NCBI GenBank assembly: GCA_002778455.1
Contig: PFCD01000001.1
Location: forward strand, 1-53,444
Reading direction: 5' to 3'
DNA from: Candidatus Micrarchaeota archaeon CG10_big_fil_rev_8_21_14_0_10_45_29
GTDB lineage: Archaea > Micrarchaeota > Micrarchaeia > Anstonellales > Anstonellaceae
Length of the DNA stretch: 53,444 nucleotides
The stretch's first letter is position 1. Each line of letters starts with the position of its first letter. The notes below the pieces were generated by a model. That model was not told the origin of the DNA, searched no databases, and worked only from the letters and a program-made list of their open reading frames with translations. Shown one piece after another: positions 29,478 to 38,896 of the stretch. The position numbers were made by a program, and so were the translations under genes.

Positions 29478-30239
29478 ATGGAAAAAGGGAGAAAAGCATT
29501 TGGAAAAGACAAGCTTGAGGAAACATTCAAGCATTTAGGGAAATCTCTCAAGCACCCTGTAAAGGCTTACCTGCTTGGCGGAGGGGCAATGTGCTTTCGC
29601 GACCAGAAGATTGCGACAAAAGACCTGGACCTTGTTTTCAACTCACAAAATGATTTCAATGAATTCGAGCTTGCCCTGAAAACCTGCGGCTATGCAGAGT
29701 CTGCTTTACTGGAGAAAGCCTATGAAGACATGAAGGCATCCGGCATATGGCAAAACAAGGAGGGCTTTCGCTTTGACCTTTTTGTGAAAATAGTGTGCAA
29801 CGCCATTAGCCTCTCGCAAGGGATGCTCAAGCGCTCGGCGCCTCTCGCCAAATACGGCAAGCTTGACATTTGGATGGTTTCAAACGAAGATATTATACTC
29901 TTCAAGGGAATTACGGAAAGGCTGGATGACGCCAACGATATCGAAGCGATTATCCAAAGAGCCAACATTGACTGGAATATCATATTTCAGGAATGCACGA
30001 ATCAAAGCAAGGCTCGTGCATGGTATGGTCCGCTCTATGACAAGCTCGCCGAAATGGAAAAGCGCAATATCCGCATCCCTATTCTCGGGCAATTGCTAAA
30101 GCTTGACAATATGGCAATAGTAAGGGAAGCTTTTGAGGAACAGATTCGCAAAGGGATGAGCCGCAAACAGGCAAGAGCCGCCTTAATAGGGAAAGACTTT
30201 ACAAAAGAAGAGATTGATGAGGCTACCGGCTCGGATTAA
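29478..30239 (+). CDS. Nucleotidyltransferase-like protein (AbiEii/MNT-type)
   Basis: AYLLGGGAMCFRDQKIATKDLDLVF (GG...DxD) nucleotidyltransferase motif; FRFDLFV third acidic candidate. Confidence 0.65.
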   Translation: MEKGRKAFGKDKLEETFKHLGKSLKHPVKAYLLGGGAMCFRDQKIATKDLDLVFNSQNDFNEFELALKTCGYAESALLEKAYEDMKASGIWQNKEGFRFDLFVKIVCNAISLSQGMLKRSAPLAKYGKLDIWMVSNEDIILFKGITERLDDANDIEAIIQRANIDWNIIFQECTNQSKARAWYGPLYDKLAEMEKRNIRIPILGQLLKLDNMAIVREAFEEQIRKGMSRKQARAALIGKDFTKEEIDEATGSD

Positions 30240-31129
30240 GCGGTTCCTGCATCATCCCTCATCCTCTCATAAAATTCAGTTTTCTGCCTCACTTCATCAA
30301 GCGCCCCCTCAACCATATATTCTTTGGCAAAGTTTTTGAGCGCCCTTAAATTCAGCCCGTGTTTGTTTCTGGCAAAAAATATGGTTAGTACCGGCATGTC
30401 TGAATGCGATTTTAGCGTGGCTAAGAGCAGGGCATGAATAAAGCATTCCTCCAAGCTTAATCCCTTCTTCTCTTGATTAAGGTTGAAATAATAGTCATCA
30501 TAAGTTGTCATGAGCGCCTCCAATCCTTTCTCGGCAAGCGCGCTTACTCCTGTTTTTGTGAAATATACGGGAACCTCTTTGGCATCTGTGCGCAAGACAA
30601 CATTCTTTCGGACTCGGACGGATACATTGTGCCCTTTGGCTTTTTGCTGAATCAGCAATTGAAGATTGTCTGCATAAGCAGATGCAAATTCCTTAAGCAG
30701 GGGGTCGGATATTTTTACCTGCCCGCCTTTCCAAAAGAGAACTCCCGCGCCACACATTGCCTTGAGCGCTTTGTAAAGGGTGTTTCTTGAGCATCCTGCA
30801 TCTTTGAGGATTTTCTCTGTCTGGGCGCCATCCGGGCATGAGATGAGAATATCCATCGCATATCCGCAAAGCCATTTCTCAATCCTGGCATTCGGGCGGG
30901 AGTCATAAAGAAGTTTGAAGCGCTGTGCATGGGATGCCATGGAAAGTTTGAGGATTTTTGCAGTGCCTGCCTTTTCGATGTCTATGATGCCTTTCTCTCT
31001 CAGGGTTGAGATGGTGCGGGAAACTGCGCTTGCCGCGCCCAGTTTTTTGGAAAGCTGGCTGGCGCTGGCGGGCTGGGCGCAGAGCTGGCAAAGAGCCAAT
31101 ATTTCTGTTTTTGATAATTTGATACTCAT
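30236..31129 (-). CDS. Winged-helix transcriptional regulator
   Basis: MarR/ArsR-like N-terminal wHTH (ILALCQLCAQPASASQLSKKLG...ISTLREKGIIDIEKAG) and a second wHTH-like stretch. Confidence 0.7.
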   Translation of the reverse strand: MSIKLSKTEILALCQLCAQPASASQLSKKLGAASAVSRTISTLREKGIIDIEKAGTAKILKLSMASHAQRFKLLYDSRPNARIEKWLCGYAMDILISCPDGAQTEKILKDAGCSRNTLYKALKAMCGAGVLFWKGGQVKISDPLLKEFASAYADNLQLLIQQKAKGHNVSVRVRKNVVLRTDAKEVPVYFTKTGVSALAEKGLEALMTTYDDYYFNLNQEKKGLSLEECFIHALLLATLKSHSDMPVLTIFFARNKHGLNLRALKNFAKEYMVEGALDEVRQKTEFYERMRDDAGTA

Positions 31130-31430
31130 AGTAATATTATGTTAAGTAATAGAATATAAACTTAACTATTTTTGGTTATCTATACTAAACATAAGTTAAA
31201 TATTGGTATTGGCATTACTTAAACATCAAATAACCGATATCTTCCGCAGGGGAACGACCTATGAATGTAGTCATGTTGCGCGCCTCGTAAGATTCAGCCA
31301 ACTGCAGCGAGATGGCATAACCTTCTTTAACTTCATCCCCACAAATATTTTCTGCATGGGGTCGTTCCACGCCCCCGCGCAGGTGCGCACATATTTTAAC
31401 ACCTGCACTGAATAACAAAGCGTGGAGCGC

Positions 31431-31524
31431 GGGGTCGTGGCGTAACCTGGTAGCGCGGCAGGCTCCAGATTCCCTTCCGGGAAAAAGATACCTGCATGTG
31501 GGGGTCCAAATCCCTCCGATCCCA
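31431..31524 (+). tRNA. tRNA-Trp (anticodon CCA) with ~21-nt intron (about 31469-31489)
   Basis: Acceptor GGGGTCG/CGATCCC, D-arm GCGT..GCGC, anticodon stem GCAGG/CCTGC with CTCCAG before the intron, T-arm GGGGG-TCCAAAT-CCCTC, discriminator A. Confidence 0.92.
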
Positions 31525-31527
31525 TAT

Positions 31528-31572
31528 GGGGAACCTCAGGGAAAACATTGTCCCCCTGAGGGTTTCACCCCC
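31528..31572. terminator. Bidirectional hairpin between tRNA-Trp and the 31596 gene
   Basis: CCTCAGGG (31534-31541) / CCCTGAGG (31554-31561), extended by flanking AACC/GGTT and GGGG/CCCC, then tattttct. Confidence 0.5.
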
Positions 31573-31595
31573 TATTTTCTAGCACTCATTGTTCT

Positions 31596-33014
31596 CTATT
31601 TTTTGCGCCTTGCAAATGCTGCAATGCCTGCCAATATGCCAAATGCCATAGTCGGCAAGGGGCACACGGCTGCAGCTGTAATATCGCTGCCCTCTGCCGC
31701 CTGCGCAAGCTTGCCCTTGGCAACATCTGCGGCAAGCTCATCCGCGCTCAGCTCGCCTGACATTGTTTTTTTTGCCACCATCGCCAAAACTTCCTGCTCA
31801 AGCGCTTTTGCATCTGTGAGAAGCCCCTCTATTTTGGATGCCTCAACAGGCTCTTTTGCCCTCAGCTTTATCGCATCATATTTTGCGCTAATCTCGCTGT
31901 CCGCAACCTTCTCTACAGGCAACTGCATCTCCTCCAGCATTTTCTCAATAGATGCAATGTTTTCCTCATGCTTTTTTGCCGCGGCAATTATTTCATCTCC
32001 TTGCGCAGAAATTTCATCATTTATCTGCAAAGCGGCATAAAATTTCCCTTCATTTGCTAATGCTATCGCCTCGTCTTTTTTCTGCCCAAACTCCCCATAC
32101 TTTGCATTCAGGGAAGAATCAGAGAATTTTCCTGAAAGAGCAGAGGAAATTTTCCCATCCAAAGAATTCAGGTTATTTTTTGCATCAGTCCACATCTTTG
32201 CCTTGTTTTTTGTAAACTCAACCCATTCTTTTGTGTTGGCGGCTATTTGCGCGCTTCTCTCTTTTGCCCCTCCAATTTCAGATAGTGTGTTTTGCACGTC
32301 ATTCCATTTTTGCGCCTGCGCCTCCCATGCGCCAAACTCATAATTTATTTTCGGGCAATACTCATAGCACACCGCGCCGGGCACAAGGCACTGCTCATCA
32401 GTCCTGTTAAGGGCAATTCGGTGGGTATTGTGCTCAACCGCCAATTTTTGCAATTTTTTCATCTCTTCCCCAATTTTAGCGGCAGTTGAAGTTTCTTTTT
32501 CGGTTGCAGAAAACGCATCAGAAGTTGCAGTTATTTGCGCGCTCGTGTCCTGCCAAAGCCCTTTCCACTCTTTCATTGTTTCCCAAAAGCCGTCCGCATT
32601 TACCATAGACGCGGCTTGGGGCACGGAAAACGCCGCAACAATGCACGACTCCCTGTCATTGCACTCATGGTTGTCCAGTCCCGTGTATTGGGCGCATTTT
32701 GAATGCGCTTTTGAAATTTCCTCTTTCAGCTTTTCATATTCTGCATTGCTTGAGGCAAGGTTCTCATCAAAGCCAGAAGATGCAACTATGTGCTCTTCAA
32801 GCAATTTTTGAATTTGCGCCTCATCTTCCACAACTTTTCCATCAACAAGCATTATCCTCTCTTTTCCCTCAATTGTTGCCAAATATGCATCCTGCGCCGT
32901 CTTTAGCTGCATGGCATCCGCCTGCATTCCCGCCTCAGTAAATTTGGCAAGCTCTGCAGGATATGCAAAAAGCATCCCTGCCAAAATAAATATCGCAAAA
33001 ATCGTTACTTTCAT
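31596..33014 (-). CDS. Secreted coiled-coil protein with Cys motif and C-terminal sorting-like tail
   Basis: Signal peptide MKVTIFAIFILAGMLFA; CAQYTGLDNHECNDRESC motif; C-terminus CPLPTMAFGILAGIAAFARRKK; start ATG 33014 preferred. Confidence 0.75.
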   Translation of the reverse strand: MKVTIFAIFILAGMLFAYPAELAKFTEAGMQADAMQLKTAQDAYLATIEGKERIMLVDGKVVEDEAQIQKLLEEHIVASSGFDENLASSNAEYEKLKEEISKAHSKCAQYTGLDNHECNDRESCIVAAFSVPQAASMVNADGFWETMKEWKGLWQDTSAQITATSDAFSATEKETSTAAKIGEEMKKLQKLAVEHNTHRIALNRTDEQCLVPGAVCYEYCPKINYEFGAWEAQAQKWNDVQNTLSEIGGAKERSAQIAANTKEWVEFTKNKAKMWTDAKNNLNSLDGKISSALSGKFSDSSLNAKYGEFGQKKDEAIALANEGKFYAALQINDEISAQGDEIIAAAKKHEENIASIEKMLEEMQLPVEKVADSEISAKYDAIKLRAKEPVEASKIEGLLTDAKALEQEVLAMVAKKTMSGELSADELAADVAKGKLAQAAEGSDITAAAVCPLPTMAFGILAGIAAFARRKK

Positions 33015-33135
33015 CAACACCACCGTTTGAATTTATTTAGGGTTTTAGAGGTTTTAAACGTTTCCCAAATCTCTCATGCCGCTTATCCTGAAAGCCGGGC
33101 GCAAAATTCTTTAAGCTTGCCTCCCCTCCCTCAAT

Positions 33136-34557
33136 ATGGCTAAAGCAAAAAAGCTCGGCGCAGCGGGGAAAAACGCGCGCATTATAAGCATGTTCGCGCT
33201 CGCCCTCATAAACGTGGCGGCGATTGCTTCTTTGAGGGGGCTTCCCTCAATGGCCGAATACGGGCTCTCATCCGTCTTTTTCTATTGCCTGGCGGCATTA
33301 ACCTTTTTCATTCCCGCAGCCCTTGTATCCGCAGAGCTTGCAACCGGCTGGCCAAAAGAGGGCGGCGTATATGCATGGGTAAAGGAGGCATTTGGCGAGA
33401 ATTTCGGGTTTCTTGCAATATGGATACAATGGATACAAAACGTTATCTGGTACCCTACAGCCCTCTCTTTCACTGCCGCAACTTTAGCATTTGCATTCAA
33501 CCCCGCGCTTGCCTCAAACAGCATTTTCATGTTCGCAATAATTCTCATAGTTTATTGGGGCGCAACCTTGCTTAATTTGAGGGGAATGGCCCTCTCCTCA
33601 AAAATAACTTCGCTTGGCGCCATGGGGGGCACGATAATTCCGGGCACCCTCATAATAATTCTTGCAATAGCATGGCTTTTGGGCCCAAACCCTGTGCAAA
33701 CAGAAATATCATTCGGCGCACTATTTCCCGACATGGAAAGCATCTCAAGCATAGTATTGGCTGTAAGCGTGCTTCTCTCATTTGCGGGAATTGAAATGTC
33801 TGCGGTGCATGCAAGGGAAGTAAAAAATCCCAAAAAGGACTTTCCGCGCGCAATATTTCTCTCTGTTGCAATAATACTTGTGGTATTTATTTTGGGCACT
33901 CTGGCAATTTCAATAGTGGTGCCTGCAAAAAGCATAAGCTTGGTTGCGGGGGTAATGCAGTCCTTTAGCATATTTTTAAAAGCATATAATCTGGCATGGC
34001 TTATTCCCATAATATCCCTTATGATAGCGGGCGGCGCAATAGGGCAGGTATCCACATGGATTGCAGGGCCCAGCAGGGGAATGCTAACAACCGCAAAAGG
34101 CGGGTGCCTCCCAAAATTCCTCTCAAAAACAAATTCTGCCGGCATGCCGATAAACATGCTTATTATTCAGGGGGCAATTGTAACAATCCTTGCAACCGTA
34201 TTTCTTTTCATGCCCGACGTGAGCTCATCCTACTGGATTCTCACAGCGCTTACCGCAATAGTTTACCTTGTGATGTATGTGATAATGTTTTCAGCCGCAA
34301 TAAAGCTTCGCTACAGCTCGCCAAAAGTAAAGCGCGCATACTGCGTGCCCGGAGGCAAATTGGGGATGTGGGCAGTCGCCGGGCTTGGAATCGCCTCATC
34401 TCTTATCGGAATAGCAGTGGGCTTTTTCCCCCCAGCGCAGGAGAAAATCGGCAACTTTCTCTTTTATGAGGGCTTTCTTATCTGTGGGGCAATATTGCTT
34501 GTGGGCGCGCCCCTTCTCATACATTATGCAATGAAGGGAAAAAATAGGGGGAGATGA
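33136..34557 (+). CDS. gadC: APC-superfamily amino acid transporter, GadC-like glutamate:GABA antiporter
   Basis: 473-aa 12-TM protein with [36 protein letters not shown]; directly coupled to a glutamate decarboxylase gene. Confidence 0.8.
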   Translation: MAKAKKLGAAGKNARIISMFALALINVAAIASLRGLPSMAEYGLSSVFFYCLAALTFFIPAALVSAELATGWPKEGGVYAWVKEAFGENFGFLAIWIQWIQNVIWYPTALSFTAATLAFAFNPALASNSIFMFAIILIVYWGATLLNLRGMALSSKITSLGAMGGTIIPGTLIIILAIAWLLGPNPVQTEISFGALFPDMESISSIVLAVSVLLSFAGIEMSAVHAREVKNPKKDFPRAIFLSVAIILVVFILGTLAISIVVPAKSISLVAGVMQSFSIFLKAYNLAWLIPIISLMIAGGAIGQVSTWIAGPSRGMLTTAKGGCLPKFLSKTNSAGMPINMLIIQGAIVTILATVFLFMPDVSSSYWILTALTAIVYLVMYVIMFSAAIKLRYSSPKVKRAYCVPGGKLGMWAVAGLGIASSLIGIAVGFFPPAQEKIGNFLFYEGFLICGAILLVGAPLLIHYAMKGKNRGR

Positions 34558-35927
34558 AAATGAAAAAGAAAATCGACTCAATCGCAAGCACCTATTCTAC
34601 AAGGTATTTCTCAAGCCCGATACCAAAATACAAAATGCCTGAAGGGGAAATGCCGCCCGATGCGGCATACCAGCTTATACACGATGAGCTGAACCTTGAC
34701 GGGCGCGTGCCGCTGAACCTTGCAAGCTTTGTCACCACCTGGATGGAGCCGCAGGCAAACAAATTAATCGCGGAAAACATAAACAAAAATTTCATAGACC
34801 ATGACGAATACCTGCAGTCGGCGGAAATTGAGAGGCGCTGCATAAGCATGCTTGCAGGGCTCTACAATTCTCCCAACGCAAAAGCATCTCCCGGTGCAAG
34901 CACCCTCGGCTCCTCCGAGGCGATAATGCTTGCTTTGCTTGCCCACAAATTTCGCTGGAAAGAGAGGATGAAAAAAAAGGGAAAAAGCGCCTCAAAGCCC
35001 AACATAGTGATGGGCGCGGACGTGCACACTGTATGGGATAAATTCGCGCGCTATTTTGACGTGGAGCCGCGCATAATCCCAATGAAAAAGGGGAAATACA
35101 CAATAAACGCAGCAGACGTTGCAAAGCTTGTTGATGAGAACACAATTTGCGTGGGCGCAATACTTTGCACAACTTTTAGCGGGCAAATGGATGAAATAGA
35201 AAAAATCAACGGCTTTTTAATAAAATTAAAAAAGAAAAAGGGCTGGGACATACCCATGCACGTGGACGCGGCATCCGGCGGCTTTATTGCGCCCTTTTTG
35301 CATCCAAGCATGAAATGGGATTTTCGGCTTGAGAGGGTAAAATCCATAAACGTCTCAGGGCACAAATTCGGGCTTGTTTACCCCGGGCTCGGGTGGGTTA
35401 TTTTCAGGGAAAAAGCCGATTTGCCAGATGAGCTTGTGTTTTATGTGAATTATTTGGGCGGGGAGATGCCCACATTCACGCTCAACTTCTCAAAGGGAAG
35501 CTCAACGGTAATAGCACAGTATTACAACCTCATACGCTTAGGGAAAAGCGGATACAAAAAAATAATGCAAAGCATCATGCAAAACACGCATTATCTGGCA
35601 AAAAAGCTGCATGCAAGCGGGCGTTTTTCCCTTTTGTGCACCCCGATTTTCCCGGTAGTGGCGCTAAAGCTTGCGGCAGGGAGAAAATACAGCGTCTTTG
35701 ACGTCTCGCAGAAGCTGCGCGAGCGCGGCTGGATTGTGCCCGCATATTCTCTTCCGGCAGGCGCGCAGGAAGAGAAAATTTTGCGCATAGTAATAAAAGA
35801 GAATTTCGGGCGCGACATGGCGGACTTGCTTTGCGCGGACGTTGAGGCGGCATGCGATCTGCTTGAAGGGAAAGCTTCCAAAGAGAAGCCCGTGCACAAG
35901 AGGAAAGGCAAGCACCACATATGCTAG
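34554..35927 (+). CDS. gadB: PLP-dependent glutamate decarboxylase
   Basis: [13 protein letters not shown] and [22 protein letters not shown] (PLP lysine) of the GadB family; ATGA overlap with upstream transporter. Confidence 0.92.
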   Translation: MKMKKKIDSIASTYSTRYFSSPIPKYKMPEGEMPPDAAYQLIHDELNLDGRVPLNLASFVTTWMEPQANKLIAENINKNFIDHDEYLQSAEIERRCISMLAGLYNSPNAKASPGASTLGSSEAIMLALLAHKFRWKERMKKKGKSASKPNIVMGADVHTVWDKFARYFDVEPRIIPMKKGKYTINAADVAKLVDENTICVGAILCTTFSGQMDEIEKINGFLIKLKKKKGWDIPMHVDAASGGFIAPFLHPSMKWDFRLERVKSINVSGHKFGLVYPGLGWVIFREKADLPDELVFYVNYLGGEMPTFTLNFSKGSSTVIAQYYNLIRLGKSGYKKIMQSIMQNTHYLAKKLHASGRFSLLCTPIFPVVALKLAAGRKYSVFDVSQKLRERGWIVPAYSLPAGAQEEKILRIVIKENFGRDMADLLCADVEAACDLLEGKASKEKPVHKRKGKHHIC

Positions 35928-35972
35928 CGCGCAGGCGATAACCTATATTAATGCTACTTTCCTTCTTTTTTA

Positions 35973-36815
35973 GTGGCTAGGCGAAAGATAGGCAAAAAAA
36001 GAGGCGCAAAAAAGAAAATAACAGCAAAAGAGGCAGCTTTGCCAAGGCAGAAAAAAAGGGCAGAAAGCGCGCGAAAAAAAAGCGCAAAAGCCCGCCCGGC
36101 AGAAAAAAGAAAAATTTTCTTTAGCAAGGGCGCAAAATCAAATTCAAGGAAAAAAACAAACGCAAAAGAGGAAAGCCACTCTCACTTTGCAAACCCTATG
36201 GGCGTTGAGCTGCCCAAAATGCCAAAGTCGTATCTCTCGTTCGAGAGCACAAAAAAAATATTAAAATACAAGCGCCTTCAATATTCGCTCTGGGGGGTGG
36301 CAGTGGCGCTCTCAATTTTCCTTCTTCTCTCTGTGGCAACAACTGAAATACTCTCAGAATTTCAGATATTTCCCCACCCTTCCCCCGAGCATTTGAAAGT
36401 TTTGGAATATGCGGACATGCTTGCAATAGGCATTATTCTCATAGAGCTTGGCACCGGATTCAGGCAGGCAAAAAACAAGATTCTTTTCCTAAAACACAAC
36501 TGGCTTGCAATAATTGCCATATTTCCTTTCGGCGCATTTGTGCGCACGGGAAGAATTTTTGAAGGGCTTTATATTCTGGAGGAGCTCTCGCTTTTGCGCC
36601 CGTTGCAGGCGGCAACAAAATTTCGCGAATTGCAGCTTCTTATTCCTGCAATAGAATTTCCTGCAGAATTTACTCTTCTTGATGACGCAATTCCTTTCCT
36701 CTCACGCACTCTTTCCCGCACTTTTGCAGCCTTCTCCCCAATTTTGAGGGCACTATCTTCTGCGATTCGCGCCGCCTCCTCGTCGGCAGCCCTTTTTTTC
36801 TCATTTTTAAAATAG
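35973..36815 (+). CDS. Membrane protein with Lys/Arg-rich N-terminal tail
   Basis: ~70-aa highly basic N-terminus followed by several TM helices; GTG start. Confidence 0.65.
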   Translation: MARRKIGKKRGAKKKITAKEAALPRQKKRAESARKKSAKARPAEKRKIFFSKGAKSNSRKKTNAKEESHSHFANPMGVELPKMPKSYLSFESTKKILKYKRLQYSLWGVAVALSIFLLLSVATTEILSEFQIFPHPSPEHLKVLEYADMLAIGIILIELGTGFRQAKNKILFLKHNWLAIIAIFPFGAFVRTGRIFEGLYILEELSLLRPLQAATKFRELQLLIPAIEFPAEFTLLDDAIPFLSRTLSRTFAAFSPILRALSSAIRAASSSAALFFSFLK

Positions 36816-36903
36816 AATTTAAGCCATGCCGCCAATACGCCGCATGCCAAACCTCCCTTGCAAAATAAATTAAGCTTATAAGCATCCTTTGAGCGAGAAT
36901 TTT

Positions 36904-37947
36904 ATGAAAATAGCAACTTTCACTCTGGCTTTTGCATCAGTTTTCTCACTTTTATTAATTGCAGGGTGCGTAGGGGGGGAGGAATCTCCAGCCGCCCCGG
37001 CATACAATCCCAATCCCGCTCTGGATGCGCCTCTCTTTGATACAAATACCAGCGCCCCTTCATACCAATACGCGCCCACAAGCCAGCTGGAAATAGCATT
37101 TATAGATGTGGGGTACGGGGATGCGACATTAATTCGCTCGCAAGGCAAATCCATCCTTTTTGACGCGGGGCCGGATGCAAATGCTGATGCTCTTGGCAAT
37201 TATTTGAGAAAAGCGGGAGTGCAAAAAATAGATATTTTAATTCTTTCATCAGATGACCCCCTCTTTATCAACGGGGCGCCGGAAATCTTGCGCACCTTTG
37301 AAGTGGGTGAAATATGGTCAAACGGGCATATATACAGCGGCGCAAACTGGGAAAAAATATCCGGCCTGGCGGAGGATATTCCGATAAGCGACGTGGAATA
37401 TGCAAATTCATTTGAGGATGGAAATTTCACCCTTACCGTGCTAAACCCTTTCCCCGGGCTTAAAAATACGGATTACTCTGACATGGATTCAATAGTGCTA
37501 AAGGCGCAATATGAAAACTTTTGCGCGGTTCTTTTTAGCAACTCCGAAGCATCCGGCGCAGTCGGCAGCGACGGAGGCACGGTATTTGGCGGAGTTGACA
37601 ACAGAATTTTAAACGGCCCCATTTCTATAGAGGGGTGCAAAGTGCTAAAAGTATCCCACCACGGCTCAGGCAATTCCGCATCTTTTCAGCTTCTTGAGAG
37701 AATGAAGCCCGAAGTTGCAATAATAAGCGTTGGAAAAAGCCCAGCCAACACAAAATACCCTGACACAACCCTTTTGCGCCGCCTTCTTCTAAAAAATATG
37801 AATATATATACAACAGACAAGCTTGGCACCATAACTATAAAATCCGACGGACAGGGTTATGAGGCGCAAACCGAGCTTGCACGCGACACTTCCTACATTG
37901 CATTCATAAACAACATCGCGTATGGCAAGCAAAGCTATTTCAACTAA
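36904..37947 (+). CDS. Lipoprotein-like ComEC/Rec2-type metallo-beta-lactamase-fold protein, degenerate active site
   Basis: Lipobox-like LLLIAGCVGG; IAFIDVGYGDATLI and LKVSHHGSGNS motifs; HxHxDH replaced by LSSDDPLFINGAPE; start ATG 36904. Confidence 0.8.
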   Translation: MKIATFTLAFASVFSLLLIAGCVGGEESPAAPAYNPNPALDAPLFDTNTSAPSYQYAPTSQLEIAFIDVGYGDATLIRSQGKSILFDAGPDANADALGNYLRKAGVQKIDILILSSDDPLFINGAPEILRTFEVGEIWSNGHIYSGANWEKISGLAEDIPISDVEYANSFEDGNFTLTVLNPFPGLKNTDYSDMDSIVLKAQYENFCAVLFSNSEASGAVGSDGGTVFGGVDNRILNGPISIEGCKVLKVSHHGSGNSASFQLLERMKPEVAIISVGKSPANTKYPDTTLLRRLLLKNMNIYTTDKLGTITIKSDGQGYEAQTELARDTSYIAFINNIAYGKQSYFN

Positions 37948-37969
37948 AAAATATTTTTTGCAAGCCCTT

Positions 37970-38362
37970 TCACTTCCCAAGTATTTGCTCAAAAGGCAAA
38001 GAGAATTTTCTTGCATCTTTTAATGAGATTGAAAAAGATTTGGGATTCTCCTTCAAATGCTCAAGGCGCACAAAAAGCCATTCTCCCCCTCTTATCCTCC
38101 AGGAAACATAAGTAGTAATATTTGTGTTTTCCTGCCATTTTTTCAGGTATATCACCTGCTCGCGCCTTAATTGCAAATTCTCTGCGCTAACATGCTTGCA
38201 CTCAAACCCATATTGCTCTATTCCCTTAAATGCAAGCACATCCGGGCATGGGGTGCCGCCTCCGGAGCCGGCGGCGCGTATAACAGAGAAGCCCTGCGCC
38301 AGCATTTTTCCTGCCAATTCATTCTCAGCCCTGCTTCCTTTCTTATAAGTGCCAAATGCCAT
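37970..38362 (-). CDS. hjc: Archaeal Holliday junction resolvase Hjc
   Basis: 130 aa, KGSRAENELAGKMLAQGFSVIRAAGSGGGTPCPDVLAFK...FECKH nuclease motif. Confidence 0.93.
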   Translation of the reverse strand: MAFGTYKKGSRAENELAGKMLAQGFSVIRAAGSGGGTPCPDVLAFKGIEQYGFECKHVSAENLQLRREQVIYLKKWQENTNITTYVSWRIRGGEWLFVRLEHLKENPKSFSISLKDARKFSLPFEQILGK

Positions 38363-38426
38363 AAATTAGCTTTGCACCAATAGGTTAAAAGCTTTGATTT
38401 GCTTATATCTGCGGGAGGGGTTGTAT

Positions 38427-38867
38427 ATGCGATTTAAGGTAAATATATCCGAATGCATGACTGAGGGAGTGCACACGCTTGATGTGGGTGACTCGGCTCT
38501 TGCCGCAGCAAAACTGCTAAAAGAGAAGGAAGTCGGCTCCATAATAATAACCGACGGGGGGGATGCCGTCGGAATTTTGACCGAGCGCGACATCATTTAC
38601 AAGATAGTCGCCGCAGGGCAGGATGCAAAAAAAGTAAAGCTAAAAGACGTAATGTCCTCGCCGCTCAAAGCCATAAGCACCTCAAACACTGTGCAGGATG
38701 CGGCGCTTGCAATGAAAGAAAACAAGATAAAGCGCCTGCCTGTCCTTGACAAATCCGGAAAGCTTGTCGGCATAGTAAGCGAGGGGGATTTGCTTCGCGT
38801 ATACCCGGGAATAGTTGACATAATGGCGGAAAGCCCGCACATGCGCGGCATGGGCGAAACTGATTAA
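38427..38867 (+). CDS. Tandem CBS domain protein
   Basis: VGILTERDII and VGIVSEGDLL paired CBS motifs; start ATG 38427. Confidence 0.93.
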   Translation: MRFKVNISECMTEGVHTLDVGDSALAAAKLLKEKEVGSIIITDGGDAVGILTERDIIYKIVAAGQDAKKVKLKDVMSSPLKAISTSNTVQDAALAMKENKIKRLPVLDKSGKLVGIVSEGDLLRVYPGIVDIMAESPHMRGMGETD

Positions 38868-38896
38868 TTTTTCTTTTTTATTATTTTTCCTTTTCC

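Noticed and set aside
31251-31369. Possible 5S rRNA (about 119 nt with a terminal 9-bp helix)
   Set aside because: No conserved 5S loop sequences are present on either strand; only the closing helix resembles one.
22030-31443. Integrase or transposase expected for a mobile island
   Set aside because: None of the ORFs in the interval shows tyrosine/serine recombinase or DDE motifs; mobility is therefore only inferred from the 13-bp repeat.
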